Assembly (NCBI RefSeq): GCF_012849555.1
Contig: NZ_CP051685.1
Location: 1 to 64,000 of the forward strand
DNA: 64,000 nt
DNA from: Massilia forsythiae
GTDB taxonomy: Bacteria > Pseudomonadota > Gammaproteobacteria > Burkholderiales > Burkholderiaceae_D
Direction of reading: 5' to 3'
A program made the position numbers and the translations under genes. This document shows, piece after piece, positions 20,699-28,734 of the stretch. The notes under the pieces are model-generated. The model was not told where the DNA came from and did not search any database. It saw only the letters and a program-made list of their open reading frames with translations. Numbering within the stretch: the stretch's first letter is position 1; the number at the start of each line of letters is the position of its first letter.

Positions 20699-22768
20699 TC
20701 AGGATGCCCCAGATGCCAGTAACAGCCAGTTCTCCCGCAACCCGGTCTCGAACTCGTAGGCCGGCAGCGGCTTCGCATACAGGTAGCCCTGCACCTCGTC
20801 GCAGCCCGCCTGGCGCAGGAATTCCAGCTGTTCCAGCGTTTCCACCCCCTCGGCAATCACCCGGTGTCCCAGCTTGTGCCCCATGCCGATGATGGTGCCG
20901 GCAATCGCACAGTCGCTCGCGCCCTGCGGGATGCCGGTGGTGAACGAGCGGTCGATCTTGAGCGTGTCGATCGGGAAGCGCTTCAGGTACGACAGGCTGG
21001 AATAGCCGGTGCCGAAGTCGTCCAGCGACAGCGCCACGCCGAGCGCGTTGATGCGGTCCATGATGCCGATCACGGCGTCGACGTCGCGCATCAGCGTGCT
21101 CTCGGTGATCTCCAGTTCCAGCCAGGCCGGGTCCAGCCGGTAGCGGCGCAGCGTGTCGGCCACGCGGATCGGCAGCGAGGCGCTGAATTCGCGCGCCGAG
21201 ACGTTGACCGCCAGGCGGAACGGCGGCAGGCCGGCGCCCTGCCAGACCGCGGCCTGGGCGCAGGCCTGTTCCAGCACCCACTCGCCCACCTGCACGATCA
21301 GGCCGGTGCTCTCGGCCAGCGGGATGAATTCGGATGGCGGCACCATGCCGCGCTGCGGATGCTGCCAGCGCACCAGCGCTTCGGCGCCGACCAGGCGTCC
21401 GCTGCCGATCTCGAACTTGGGCTGGTAGTGCAGCACCAGTTCGCCGTTGCCGAGCGCGTGGCGCAGGCCGGATTCGATCTGCATGCGCTGCTGCATGCCC
21501 TCGTTCATGTCGAGGCGGTAGAAGGCGACGCTGTGGTCCGGGTTTTCGCCGTGCTCCTTGGCGCGCTCCATGGCGATGTCGGCCATGCGCAGCAGGGTCT
21601 CGGCGTCGCGCCCGTCCTGCGGATACACGGCGATGCCGATGCCGGCGCCGACGCGCAGGTCGTGGCCGCCGATGTTGAACGGCGCCGCCAGCGCGGCCAG
21701 CAGCTTTTGCGCGACCGTGGTGGCTTCGAAGTGCTGGCGGATGTCGAACAGGCCGACCGCGAACTCGTCGCCGGACAGGTGCGCCACCACGTCCTCGTCG
21801 CGCAGCGTGGCGCGGAAGCGCTCGGCGGCGCGGCGCAGCAGTTCGTCGCCGACCTGGCGCCCGAGGGTGCCGTTGATCAGGCGGAAGCGGTTCAGGTCGA
21901 TGTACAGCACGCAGGCGGTGCCGACGTTGCGCTGGGCCACCGTCAGCGCTTGGTCGACCAGGCGCCCGAACAGCGCGCGATTGGGCAGGCCGGTCAGTTC
22001 CTGGTAATAGGCCAGGTGGTGCAAACGCTCCTCGGCCAGCTTGCGTTCGGTAATGTCGGTCAGGTAGGCGATCAGGCCGGTGGAGCGCCCGTCCATGTCG
22101 CACAGCGGCGACAGCGACAGGCTGGCCCAGAACACCTCGCCCGACTTCTTGCGGCGCCGCACTTCCATCATGCGTCCGCCCCCCTCGGCGAAGGCGTCCG
22201 GCGCCTGCTCCAGCACCGCATCCTCGTCGGCGTACAGGAACAGGATGTGGCGGCCGACCGCTTCCAGTCCGGTGTAGCCGAACAGTTGCTCGGCGCCCTT
22301 GTTCCAGCTGGTGATGTAGCCGGTCATGTCGAGCGTGACCACCGATTCGTGCAGCTGGTCCAGGATCTGCGACTGCCGCGCCAACTGGGCCTCGACCTGG
22401 GCGTAGGCGTGGGTGGTACGCCGGGCCACGCCGTGCACCTGCAGCAGCGCGCCGGTCAGGCCGGCCAGGCCGGCCAGCAGGCGCGCATCCTCGGCGCCGA
22501 AGGCACGGCCGGCGACGCGGTAGCAGCCCAGGCGCTCGCCGTCGGCGTGCACCTCGTGCTCCAGCAGCTTAACGGAGACCACGTCGCCGCAGGCTTGCGC
22601 CGCCGCCGCGCCCGGCAGGAAGTCGCCGTGCGGGCTGCCCAGCAGCGCGCCGGCGATGCGCCCCAGCTCGCCGTACAGCGCATCGCCGCGAAGGCGCAGG
22701 ACGGCGTCGCACACGGCGGCGCTGCTGCCGACGAAGTCCAGGGAGCCGCCGGCGGCCTCCTTAGACAT
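20699..22768 (-). CDS. PAS-GGDEF-EAL c-di-GMP protein
   Basis: 689 aa, starting at ATG 22768, which overlaps the upstream HDOD gene by eight bases (ATGTCTAA). Order: a GAF-like N-terminal region (1-125), PAS (about 130-245, VVTLDMTGYITSWNKGAEQLFGYTG), GGDEF (about 250-420) with an SGDEF active-site loop, and EAL (about 440-680) with GAEALVRW and DDFGTGYSSL. EAL residues look intact, so it should hydrolyse c-di-GMP; SGDEF may still be active or act as a regulatory domain. Coupled to the HDOD gene, it probably acts on the same surface-behaviour or cell-cycle signal. Confidence 0.9.
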   Translation of the reverse strand: MSKEAAGGSLDFVGSSAAVCDAVLRLRGDALYGELGRIAGALLGSPHGDFLPGAAAAQACGDVVSVKLLEHEVHADGERLGCYRVAGRAFGAEDARLLAGLAGLTGALLQVHGVARRTTHAYAQVEAQLARQSQILDQLHESVVTLDMTGYITSWNKGAEQLFGYTGLEAVGRHILFLYADEDAVLEQAPDAFAEGGGRMMEVRRRKKSGEVFWASLSLSPLCDMDGRSTGLIAYLTDITERKLAEERLHHLAYYQELTGLPNRALFGRLVDQALTVAQRNVGTACVLYIDLNRFRLINGTLGRQVGDELLRRAAERFRATLRDEDVVAHLSGDEFAVGLFDIRQHFEATTVAQKLLAALAAPFNIGGHDLRVGAGIGIAVYPQDGRDAETLLRMADIAMERAKEHGENPDHSVAFYRLDMNEGMQQRMQIESGLRHALGNGELVLHYQPKFEIGSGRLVGAEALVRWQHPQRGMVPPSEFIPLAESTGLIVQVGEWVLEQACAQAAVWQGAGLPPFRLAVNVSAREFSASLPIRVADTLRRYRLDPAWLELEITESTLMRDVDAVIGIMDRINALGVALSLDDFGTGYSSLSYLKRFPIDTLKIDRSFTTGIPQGASDCAIAGTIIGMGHKLGHRVIAEGVETLEQLEFLRQAGCDEVQGYLYAKPLPAYEFETGLRENWLLLASGAS

Positions 22769-23951
22769 TGCGCGCCACCTGAAGCGCCCAGTGACAGGCC
22801 TGCAGCCGCACCTGCCACCAGGCCGCGGCGTCGATGCCGGCGCCGTCCAGCAGCGCCGCCAGCGCAGCGGCGTCCAGCACACCTTCTTCCGCCAGCCGCA
22901 GGCGGCGGCCGAGCAGGCCTTCGCGCCGCAGCAGCGCCGCTTCGACCTCGTCCGGCAGGCGCAGGTCGCGCACGATCTCGGCCATCGGCATGCGCAATAG
23001 CCGGTCGAGCAGGGAAAACACGCCGGCCATGAAGGCCAGGTCCTGGCGGTCGCGGTCGCCGCCATCGCGCCGGCACATTTCTTCCAGCGCGGCGCCGCGC
23101 AGCGCCGCCAGCGGCAGCAGCAAATTCGGCGCGCCGTCCGGCTGGCGGCGCGCGTACAGCAGCAATTGCAGCCAGCGCTGCAGCTGGCGCCGGCCGATGC
23201 GCTGGATCGCTTGCTGGAAAGTGGTGACCGCGGCGCCGCCGGCGAAAGCGGCCGAGTTGACCAGCTTGAGCAGGTGGTAGGAGAGCGCCGGGTCCTGCTT
23301 GAGCTGGTTTTCCAGCTCGTGCGAATCGGCGTCGCGCGCCAGCAGGGCCAGCAGCGTCAACAGGCGCTTGCGCGAGCTGCCGTCGCCCTGCTCCTGCTCG
23401 GCGCCGGTGTCGAGCGCATAGTCGCCGGCGAACCAGGCGAAGCCGGCATTCTCGCAGGCGTAGAAGGCAGCCATGCTGTCGACGCCGTAGGCCAGGTGCG
23501 GTCCGAACAGCACCGGCAGCGCGCCCGGCGCCGGCCGCCGCGCGGCGTCGGTATCGGCGGCATCGTTCCAGGCCACGCCGCGCAGCATCGGCTGGCGGGC
23601 GGCGCCGTCGGGCAAGGCGCCGTCGAGCAGGATGCGATAGCCGCGCGCCTGGGCCTGCGCGAGTTGCGCTGCGCCTTCGTCGGGCGCCAGCCCCTGCGCG
23701 CGCAGCGCCAGCACCACGCGCCGCGCGGGCAGCAGGTCGAGCACGGCGGGGGTCAGGACGGCGGCGGAATCGAGCAGCACGACGCAGTCGAGCGGCGCGC
23801 TGGCCATCAACAGGTCGGGCGTAGCGAACAGTGCCTGCAGCGCCGCCTCGTCGAACGGCTCCCCGGCGGCGCGCAGCAGCAGAGCGACCCATGCGTTTTG
23901 TGCGTTGGCGATTGCGCCGATCTCAACCAACGGGAATGATGCCAAGTCCAT
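22761..23951 (-). CDS. EAL-like/HDOD signalling protein
   Basis: 396 aa. The C-terminal half (about residues 190-385, SRKRLLTLLALLARDADSHELENQLKQDPALSYHLLKLVNSAAF) is an HDOD domain; the N-terminal half fits the degenerate EAL-like region of YuxH-type proteins, lacking the EAL and DDFGTG motifs. Such proteins lack phosphodiesterase activity and act as signalling scaffolds. It precedes and overlaps the PAS-GGDEF-EAL gene. A promoter lies just upstream (23,982-24,010). Start ATG 23951 lacks a clear Shine-Dalgarno. Confidence 0.8.
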   Translation of the reverse strand: MDLASFPLVEIGAIANAQNAWVALLLRAAGEPFDEAALQALFATPDLLMASAPLDCVVLLDSAAVLTPAVLDLLPARRVVLALRAQGLAPDEGAAQLAQAQARGYRILLDGALPDGAARQPMLRGVAWNDAADTDAARRPAPGALPVLFGPHLAYGVDSMAAFYACENAGFAWFAGDYALDTGAEQEQGDGSSRKRLLTLLALLARDADSHELENQLKQDPALSYHLLKLVNSAAFAGGAAVTTFQQAIQRIGRRQLQRWLQLLLYARRQPDGAPNLLLPLAALRGAALEEMCRRDGGDRDRQDLAFMAGVFSLLDRLLRMPMAEIVRDLRLPDEVEAALLRREGLLGRRLRLAEEGVLDAAALAALLDGAGIDAAAWWQVRLQACHWALQVARNV

Positions 23952-23981
23952 CAGTTAATGTGCATAAGTCTTTATGGGACT

Positions 23982-24010
23982 AATATAGTGCAGCGATTAT
24001 CAGAAAGCAA
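23982..24010 (-). promoter_or_regulatory. Promoter of the HDOD-EAL operon
   Basis: Read leftward: -35 TTGCTT (24010-24005), 17-bp spacer, -10 TATATT (23987-23982). The start would be about 23 bases before the HDOD ATG. The 104-bp gap between this gene and the regulator gene is AT-rich. Confidence 0.6.
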
Positions 24011-24055
24011 CTCTTGTCACTATCATAAGAGGTTTTCACGCAACTTGCTTGGGTT

Positions 24056-24724
24056 TTACATCGCGTGCGCGTGTTCGACCGCGAACTTGATCAGTTCGGC
24101 CTGGCCTTCGATGCCGAGCTTGCGCTTGATGTTCAGGCGGTGCGTCTCGACCGTGCGCACCGACAGGTCCAGCGCGCGCGCGATGCGCTTGTTCGATTCG
24201 CCGTTGGCGATGTGGCGCAGCACTTCGTGCTCGCGCGCGGTAAGCTGGCCGTCGTGCCCGTTGTCGTGGCCGGGCGCGCCCTGCTGCTGCGCCGGCAGCG
24301 CCAGCTTGCGCGCCAGCGCGGCGCTGTAGTAGATGCCGCCGGCCATCACGGTGTCGATCGCCAGCACGATGTCCTTGCCGGGCGCGTCCTTCAACACGTA
24401 GCCGCGCGCGCCGGCCTGCATCGCCTGGGTCACGTATTCCAGCTTGTCGTGCATCGACAGCATCAGCACCGCGATGTCAGGATGCAGGCGGCTGAACGCG
24501 GCGGCGGCATCGATGCCGCTGCCGTCGCGCATGGCGATGTCCAGCAGCATCAGGTCGATGTGCGTACCGCCGGCCAGCGCCAGCGCCTCGGCGCCGGAGC
24601 CGGCCTCGGCCGCCACGACGAAGTGCGGCACCGCTTCCAGGCGCGCGCGCAGACCGTCGCGCACCAGCGGGTGGTCGTCGACCAGCATGATGCGCACGCT
24701 GCGGTTTTCGGTCATGCCGGTCAT
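24056..24724 (-). CDS. NarL/FixJ-type response regulator
   Basis: 222 aa from ATG 24724, which overlaps the kinase stop (ATGA) and follows AAGGAGG. Receiver domain (about 10-130) with VDDH, phospho-acceptor Asp in LLDIAM and Lys in VLKDAPG; C-terminal LuxR HTH (about 155-215, LTAREHEVLRHIANGESNKRIARAL, then VRTVETHRLNIKRKL). It is the cognate partner of the cache-domain kinase and lies next to cstA on the opposite strand, so it is the likely activator of that gene. Its binding site may be the palindrome at 26,171-26,204. Confidence 0.93.
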   Translation of the reverse strand: MTGMTENRSVRIMLVDDHPLVRDGLRARLEAVPHFVVAAEAGSGAEALALAGGTHIDLMLLDIAMRDGSGIDAAAAFSRLHPDIAVLMLSMHDKLEYVTQAMQAGARGYVLKDAPGKDIVLAIDTVMAGGIYYSAALARKLALPAQQQGAPGHDNGHDGQLTAREHEVLRHIANGESNKRIARALDLSVRTVETHRLNIKRKLGIEGQAELIKFAVEHAHAM

Positions 24725-26085
24725 GCGGCCTCCTTGAATGCGACGCTGGCGCGCACCGTGGTGCCGGCGCCGGATGAAGTGATGTCGAGGACGCCGCCGA
24801 CCGCGTCCAGCCGTTCCGCCATGTTGCGCAGGCCGATGCCGCGCTGCGGGTGGGTGGCGACGTCGTCGGCGTCGAAGCCGGCGCCGTCGTCGGCGATGCG
24901 CAGCAGCACCCTGCCATCGTCCCCCGCCAGCGCCAGCTCGATGCGGCGCGCGCCGGCGTGGCGCTCGATGTTGGTCAGCGCTTCCTGGGCGATGCGGAAC
25001 AAGGCGGTGCCGGCGGCGGCCGGCAGGCGCTCCAGGCTGCCGGCCGCGCTGAAGGCCACGGGAACGCCGCTGTGCTGGGCGAATTCGTGTGCCAGGTGCT
25101 GCAGCGCCGCCGCCAGGCCGAGGTCGTCCAGCAGCGTCGGGCGCAGGCCGTGCGAGATGCGGCGCACCTCGCCCAGCACTTCGTTGAGTGCCTCGGCAGT
25201 GCGCTCGAAGCCGGCCTGGGCCTGAATGCGCTGCGCCGCGTCGCCCTGCATGCGGATGATGCCGGCCTCGATCTGCAGCTTGATCGACACTAGCCACTGG
25301 CTGATGCCGTCGTGCAGGTCGCGTGCCAAGCGCGCCCGCTCGCCCTCCTGGGTGTCGACCACGCGCTGGGCCAGCGCCTTGAGCTTGGCGTCCGCGGTGC
25401 GCGATTCGCTGACGTTGAGCGCCAGCCCGGCGCAGGCTACCGCCAGCGCCGACAGCGTCGCCACCGCGGCGATCCACAGCATGGTCACGGCGATGTTACC
25501 CGACTGCTGGGCGTCGACCTGGCGCAGCGCGGCGTCGACGTCGTCCAGGTACAGGCCGCTGCCCACGATCCAGCCCCAGGACGGGATCGTCACCACGTAG
25601 CCGAGCTTGGGCGCGGATTTTCCCGTGGACGGCTTGACCCAGTTGTAGCGCACCAGTCCGCCGCCCCGGCGCGCCACCGCCACCAGGTTCTGTACCGTGG
25701 GCGCGCCGTAGGCATCGCGCAGGTTCCACAAATCGCGCCCTTCCAGTTCCGGCTGGCGCGGATGCATGAGGTTGCGTCCATTCATGTCGTAGACGAAGAA
25801 GTAGCCGTCGTCGCCGAAGCCGAGCGACGCCAGGATGCGCCGCGCTTCGCCCAGCGTGGCGGCATCGCCGCGCCCGGACGCAGTCAGGTGGGCGATGGCG
25901 TGCGCGGCCAGTTCCACGTAGTGGCGCAGTTCCGCTTCCTTGCTGGCCAGGTAGACGCGCTCGATGGTGGCGCGCTGCTGGCGCGCCAGCGTGTCGGCCT
26001 GGCGCCAGACGAACAGGGCGATCGCGCACAGCGCCGCGATCAGCGGCGCGATCGCCAGGAACAGGAATTTCTGCCGTAACTTCAT
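24721..26085 (-). CDS. Cache-domain sensor histidine kinase
   Basis: 454 aa: one N-terminal membrane helix (about 8-28), an extracytoplasmic single-cache domain (about 40-185, including DGYFFVYDMNGRNLMHP and YVVTIPSWGWIVGSGLY), a second helix (about 200-225), then HisKA_3 (ERARLARDLHDGISQWL with the phospho-His) and HATPase (NIERHAGARRIELAL). Cache sensors of this group bind small organic acids. Pairing with a LuxR-type regulator and divergence from a CstA-type carrier suggest sensing of pyruvate or a related acid; that is inference. RBS GGGTTGCGGCAC is weak; start ATG 26085 fits the membrane helix. Confidence 0.9.
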   Translation of the reverse strand: MKLRQKFLFLAIAPLIAALCAIALFVWRQADTLARQQRATIERVYLASKEAELRHYVELAAHAIAHLTASGRGDAATLGEARRILASLGFGDDGYFFVYDMNGRNLMHPRQPELEGRDLWNLRDAYGAPTVQNLVAVARRGGGLVRYNWVKPSTGKSAPKLGYVVTIPSWGWIVGSGLYLDDVDAALRQVDAQQSGNIAVTMLWIAAVATLSALAVACAGLALNVSESRTADAKLKALAQRVVDTQEGERARLARDLHDGISQWLVSIKLQIEAGIIRMQGDAAQRIQAQAGFERTAEALNEVLGEVRRISHGLRPTLLDDLGLAAALQHLAHEFAQHSGVPVAFSAAGSLERLPAAAGTALFRIAQEALTNIERHAGARRIELALAGDDGRVLLRIADDGAGFDADDVATHPQRGIGLRNMAERLDAVGGVLDITSSGAGTTVRASVAFKEAA

Positions 26086-26170
26086 GCCGTGCCGATGGGT
26101 TGTGAGGGTCGTGCGCGCGCGGCGCCAACCCGAAATTGTACGACCGTTCGGCCGCCGGCGTGCGGTAAGG

Positions 26171-26245
26171 GCAGCCGCCTACGCAGGACTACGTAGGCGG
26201 CTGCGTAATCATGCGCTTGTTGCCGGCCAGGCGGTGCAAGATACT
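26171..26245 (+). promoter_or_regulatory. cstA promoter with 13-bp-arm palindrome
   Basis: GCAGCCGCCTACG (26171-26183) and CGTAGGCGGCTGC (26192-26204) form a perfect dyad. Downstream, -35 TTGTTG (26217-26222), 17-bp spacer and -10 GATACT (26240-26245) fit a cstA promoter. The dyad is centred about 64 bases before the predicted start, a usual place for an activator. The LuxR-type regulator encoded opposite is the natural candidate; that is inference. Confidence 0.6.
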
Positions 26246-26278
26246 CACCGGAGTACAAAACTACAATGGAGGAGCACA

Positions 26279-28351
26279 ATGAATCGTTTGACAAGCCGTC
26301 TCGGCTGGGTCGCGCTATCGCTCGTGGGCGCCGGGTCGCTCGGCTACGTCGCCCTGAAGCGCGGCGAAACCATCAATGCGGTCTGGGTCGTCATGGCGGC
26401 GGTCTGCGTCTACCTGATCGCCTACCGCTTCTACAGCCTGTACATCGCGGATAAAGTGTTCGGCCTGGACCCGAAACGCCAGACCCCGGCCTACAAGTAC
26501 AACGACGGCCTTGACTATGTGCCGACCAACCGCTACGTGCTGTTCGGCCACCACTTCGCCGCGATCGCCGGCGCCGGCCCGCTGGTGGGTCCGGTGCTGG
26601 CCGCGCAGATGGGCTACCTGCCCGGCATGCTGTGGATCCTGGCCGGCGTGGTGTTCGCCGGCGCGGTGCAGGATTTCATCGTGCTGTTCATGTCGATGCG
26701 CCGCGACGGCCGCTCGCTGGGCGACCTGATCAAGTCGGAAATGGGCGAAATCCCCGGCGTGATCGCGCTGTTCGGCACCTTCATGATCATGGTGATCATC
26801 CTGGCGGTGCTCGCGCTGATCGTGGTGAAGGCGCTGACCGGCTCGCCTTGGGGCTCGTTCACCGTGATGGCGACCATCCCGATCGCCCTGTTCATGGGCG
26901 TGTATTCGCGCTACATCCGCGTCGGCCGCATCGGCGAAGTGTCGCTGATCGGCTTCGTGCTGCTGATGCTGGCCATCGTCGGCGGCCAGTGGGTGCACGA
27001 TTCGCCCACCTGGGGCGCCGCCTTCACGTTCACCGGCACCCAGCTGACCTGGATGCTGATCGGCTACGGCTTCGTCGCTTCCGTCATCCCGGTGTGGCTG
27101 CTGCTGGCGCCGCGCGATTACTTGTCCACCTTCCTCAAGATCGGCACCATCGTGGCGCTGGCGCTGGGCATCGTGTTCGTGGCCCCGCAACTGCAGATGC
27201 CGTCGATCACCCGCTTCATCGACGGCAGCGGCCCGGCCTGGTCCGGCTCGCTGTTCCCGTTCCTGTTCATCACCATCGCCTGCGGCGCGGTGTCCGGTTT
27301 CCACGCATTGATCTCGTCGGGCACCACGCCCAAGATGATCGAGAACGAGAGCCACGCCCGCTTCATCGGCTACGGCGGCATGCTGATGGAATCCTTCGTC
27401 GCCATCATGGCGCTGGTGGCGGCATCGACCATCGACCCGGGCGTGTACTTCGCCATGAACAGCCCGGCCGCGGTCCTCGGCACCACCGCCCAGAGCGCGG
27501 CCGCCGCGGTGTCCAACTGGGGCTTCGTGATCACGCCGGAAGCGCTGACCCAGATCGCCAGGGATGTCGGCGAACACACCATCATCTCGCGCGCCGGCGG
27601 CGCCCCGACGCTGGCGGTGGGCATGGCGCACATCCTGTCCAACGTGGTCGGCGGCAAGGCCATGATGGCGTTCTGGTACCACTTCGCGATCCTGTTCGAG
27701 GCGCTGTTCATCCTCACCGCGGTCGACGCCGGCACCCGCGCCGGACGCTTCATGCTGCAAGACCTGCTGGGCGCCTTCGCCCCGTCGTTCAAGCGCACCG
27801 ATTCGCTGCCGGCCAACCTGATCGCCACCGGCCTGTGCGTGGCGGCCTGGGGCTACTTCCTGTACCAGGGCGTGGTCGATCCGCTGGGCGGCATCAACAC
27901 CCTGTGGCCGCTGTTCGGCATCGCCAACCAGATGCTGGCCGGTATCGCGCTGACGCTGGGCACCGTGGTGCTGTTCAAGATGAAGCGCAGCCAGTACGCC
28001 TGGGTCACCATCGTGCCCACCATCTGGCTGCTGATCTGCACCCTCACCGCCGGCTGGCAGAAGATCTTCCACGAGAACGTCAAGATCGGCTTCGTGGCGC
28101 ACGCCCGCAAGTTCCAGGCCGCGCTCGACGGCGGGCAGGTGCTGGCGCCGGCCAAGTCGCTCGACCAGATGGGCCGCATCATCTTCAACGACTACGTCGA
28201 CGCGGCGCTGTGCGGCTTCTTCATGCTGGTGGTGCTGGCGGTGGTGGTGTACGGCATCCGCACCGCGCTGGCGGCGCGCCAGTCGGCCCGCCCGAGCGTG
28301 CAGGAAACCCCGTACGTGCAGCAGGCGCCGGCCGTGGCCGAGGTGCAATGA
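26279..28351 (+). CDS. cstA: CstA-family carbon starvation/pyruvate transporter
   Basis: 690 aa integral membrane protein with many hydrophobic segments, CstA family by sequence (GHHFAAIAGAGPLVGPVLAAQMGY, MIENESHARFIGYGGMLMES). Start ATG 26279 has AATGGAGGAGCACA upstream. CstA and BtsT take up peptides or pyruvate, with proton coupling for BtsT. The DUF466 gene follows with an ATGATG overlap, as is normal for this family. A two-component pair on the opposite strand and a palindrome before the promoter suggest regulated expression. Which substrate is moved cannot be read from sequence. Confidence 0.93.
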   Translation: MNRLTSRLGWVALSLVGAGSLGYVALKRGETINAVWVVMAAVCVYLIAYRFYSLYIADKVFGLDPKRQTPAYKYNDGLDYVPTNRYVLFGHHFAAIAGAGPLVGPVLAAQMGYLPGMLWILAGVVFAGAVQDFIVLFMSMRRDGRSLGDLIKSEMGEIPGVIALFGTFMIMVIILAVLALIVVKALTGSPWGSFTVMATIPIALFMGVYSRYIRVGRIGEVSLIGFVLLMLAIVGGQWVHDSPTWGAAFTFTGTQLTWMLIGYGFVASVIPVWLLLAPRDYLSTFLKIGTIVALALGIVFVAPQLQMPSITRFIDGSGPAWSGSLFPFLFITIACGAVSGFHALISSGTTPKMIENESHARFIGYGGMLMESFVAIMALVAASTIDPGVYFAMNSPAAVLGTTAQSAAAAVSNWGFVITPEALTQIARDVGEHTIISRAGGAPTLAVGMAHILSNVVGGKAMMAFWYHFAILFEALFILTAVDAGTRAGRFMLQDLLGAFAPSFKRTDSLPANLIATGLCVAAWGYFLYQGVVDPLGGINTLWPLFGIANQMLAGIALTLGTVVLFKMKRSQYAWVTIVPTIWLLICTLTAGWQKIFHENVKIGFVAHARKFQAALDGGQVLAPAKSLDQMGRIIFNDYVDAALCGFFMLVVLAVVVYGIRTALAARQSARPSVQETPYVQQAPAVAEVQ

Positions 28352-28548
28352 TGCTCGGCGCCCTGGCACAGGCCGGCCGCTATCTCGGACAGAGCATGCG
28401 CCTGATGGTCGGCCTGCCCGAGTACGACACCTACGTGGCGCATAGGGAAAAGACCCATCCGGGCGAGCCGATGATGAGCTACGAGGAATTCTTCCGCGAG
28501 CGCCAGGAGGCGCGCTACGGCAGCGGCAAGCGCGGCGGTTGTTGCTGA
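28348..28548 (+). CDS. ybdD: YbdD/YjiX-family (DUF466) small protein
   Basis: 66 aa, ATG 28348 overlapping the cstA stop. Sequence (YLGQSMRLMVGLPEYDTYVAHREKTHPGEP, then MSYEEFFRERQEARYG) is a clear DUF466 member, the usual partner of CstA/BtsT. It ends with a Cys pair (GGCC). The role is as a small accessory of the transporter; the mechanism is not established. A terminator follows. Confidence 0.92.
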   Translation: MMLGALAQAGRYLGQSMRLMVGLPEYDTYVAHREKTHPGEPMMSYEEFFRERQEARYGSGKRGGCC

Positions 28549-28565
28549 ATCGGACGTAACGGAGT

Positions 28566-28592
28566 AAAGGGACGCAGGTGCGTCCCTTTTTT
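28566..28592 (+). terminator. Rho-independent terminator after ybdD
   Basis: AAAGGGACGC (28566-28575) pairs with GCGTCCCTTT (28580-28589) around AGGT, followed by a T run to 28592. It ends the cstA-ybdD operon. Confidence 0.9.
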
Positions 28593-28734
28593 ATTGCGTC
28601 CGCCGCTTTTGACATCGCGCAAATGCAGCGCCGGATGCCTCCCCTATAGTTCTTTCCTGTAGGAATTTATTTCTTCACGGTGAGCCCTGTCCGAAGGGCT
28701 CGTTCGCAGCACAGCCTGCCCGAGCGGCCCGACC

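Noticed and set aside
20864..23032. Open frame of 722 aa on the plus strand opposite the GGDEF-EAL and HDOD genes
   Set aside because: It has the low-complexity Ala/Gly/Arg/Val composition of antisense GC-rich frames, with no domain, and the minus-strand genes are clear.
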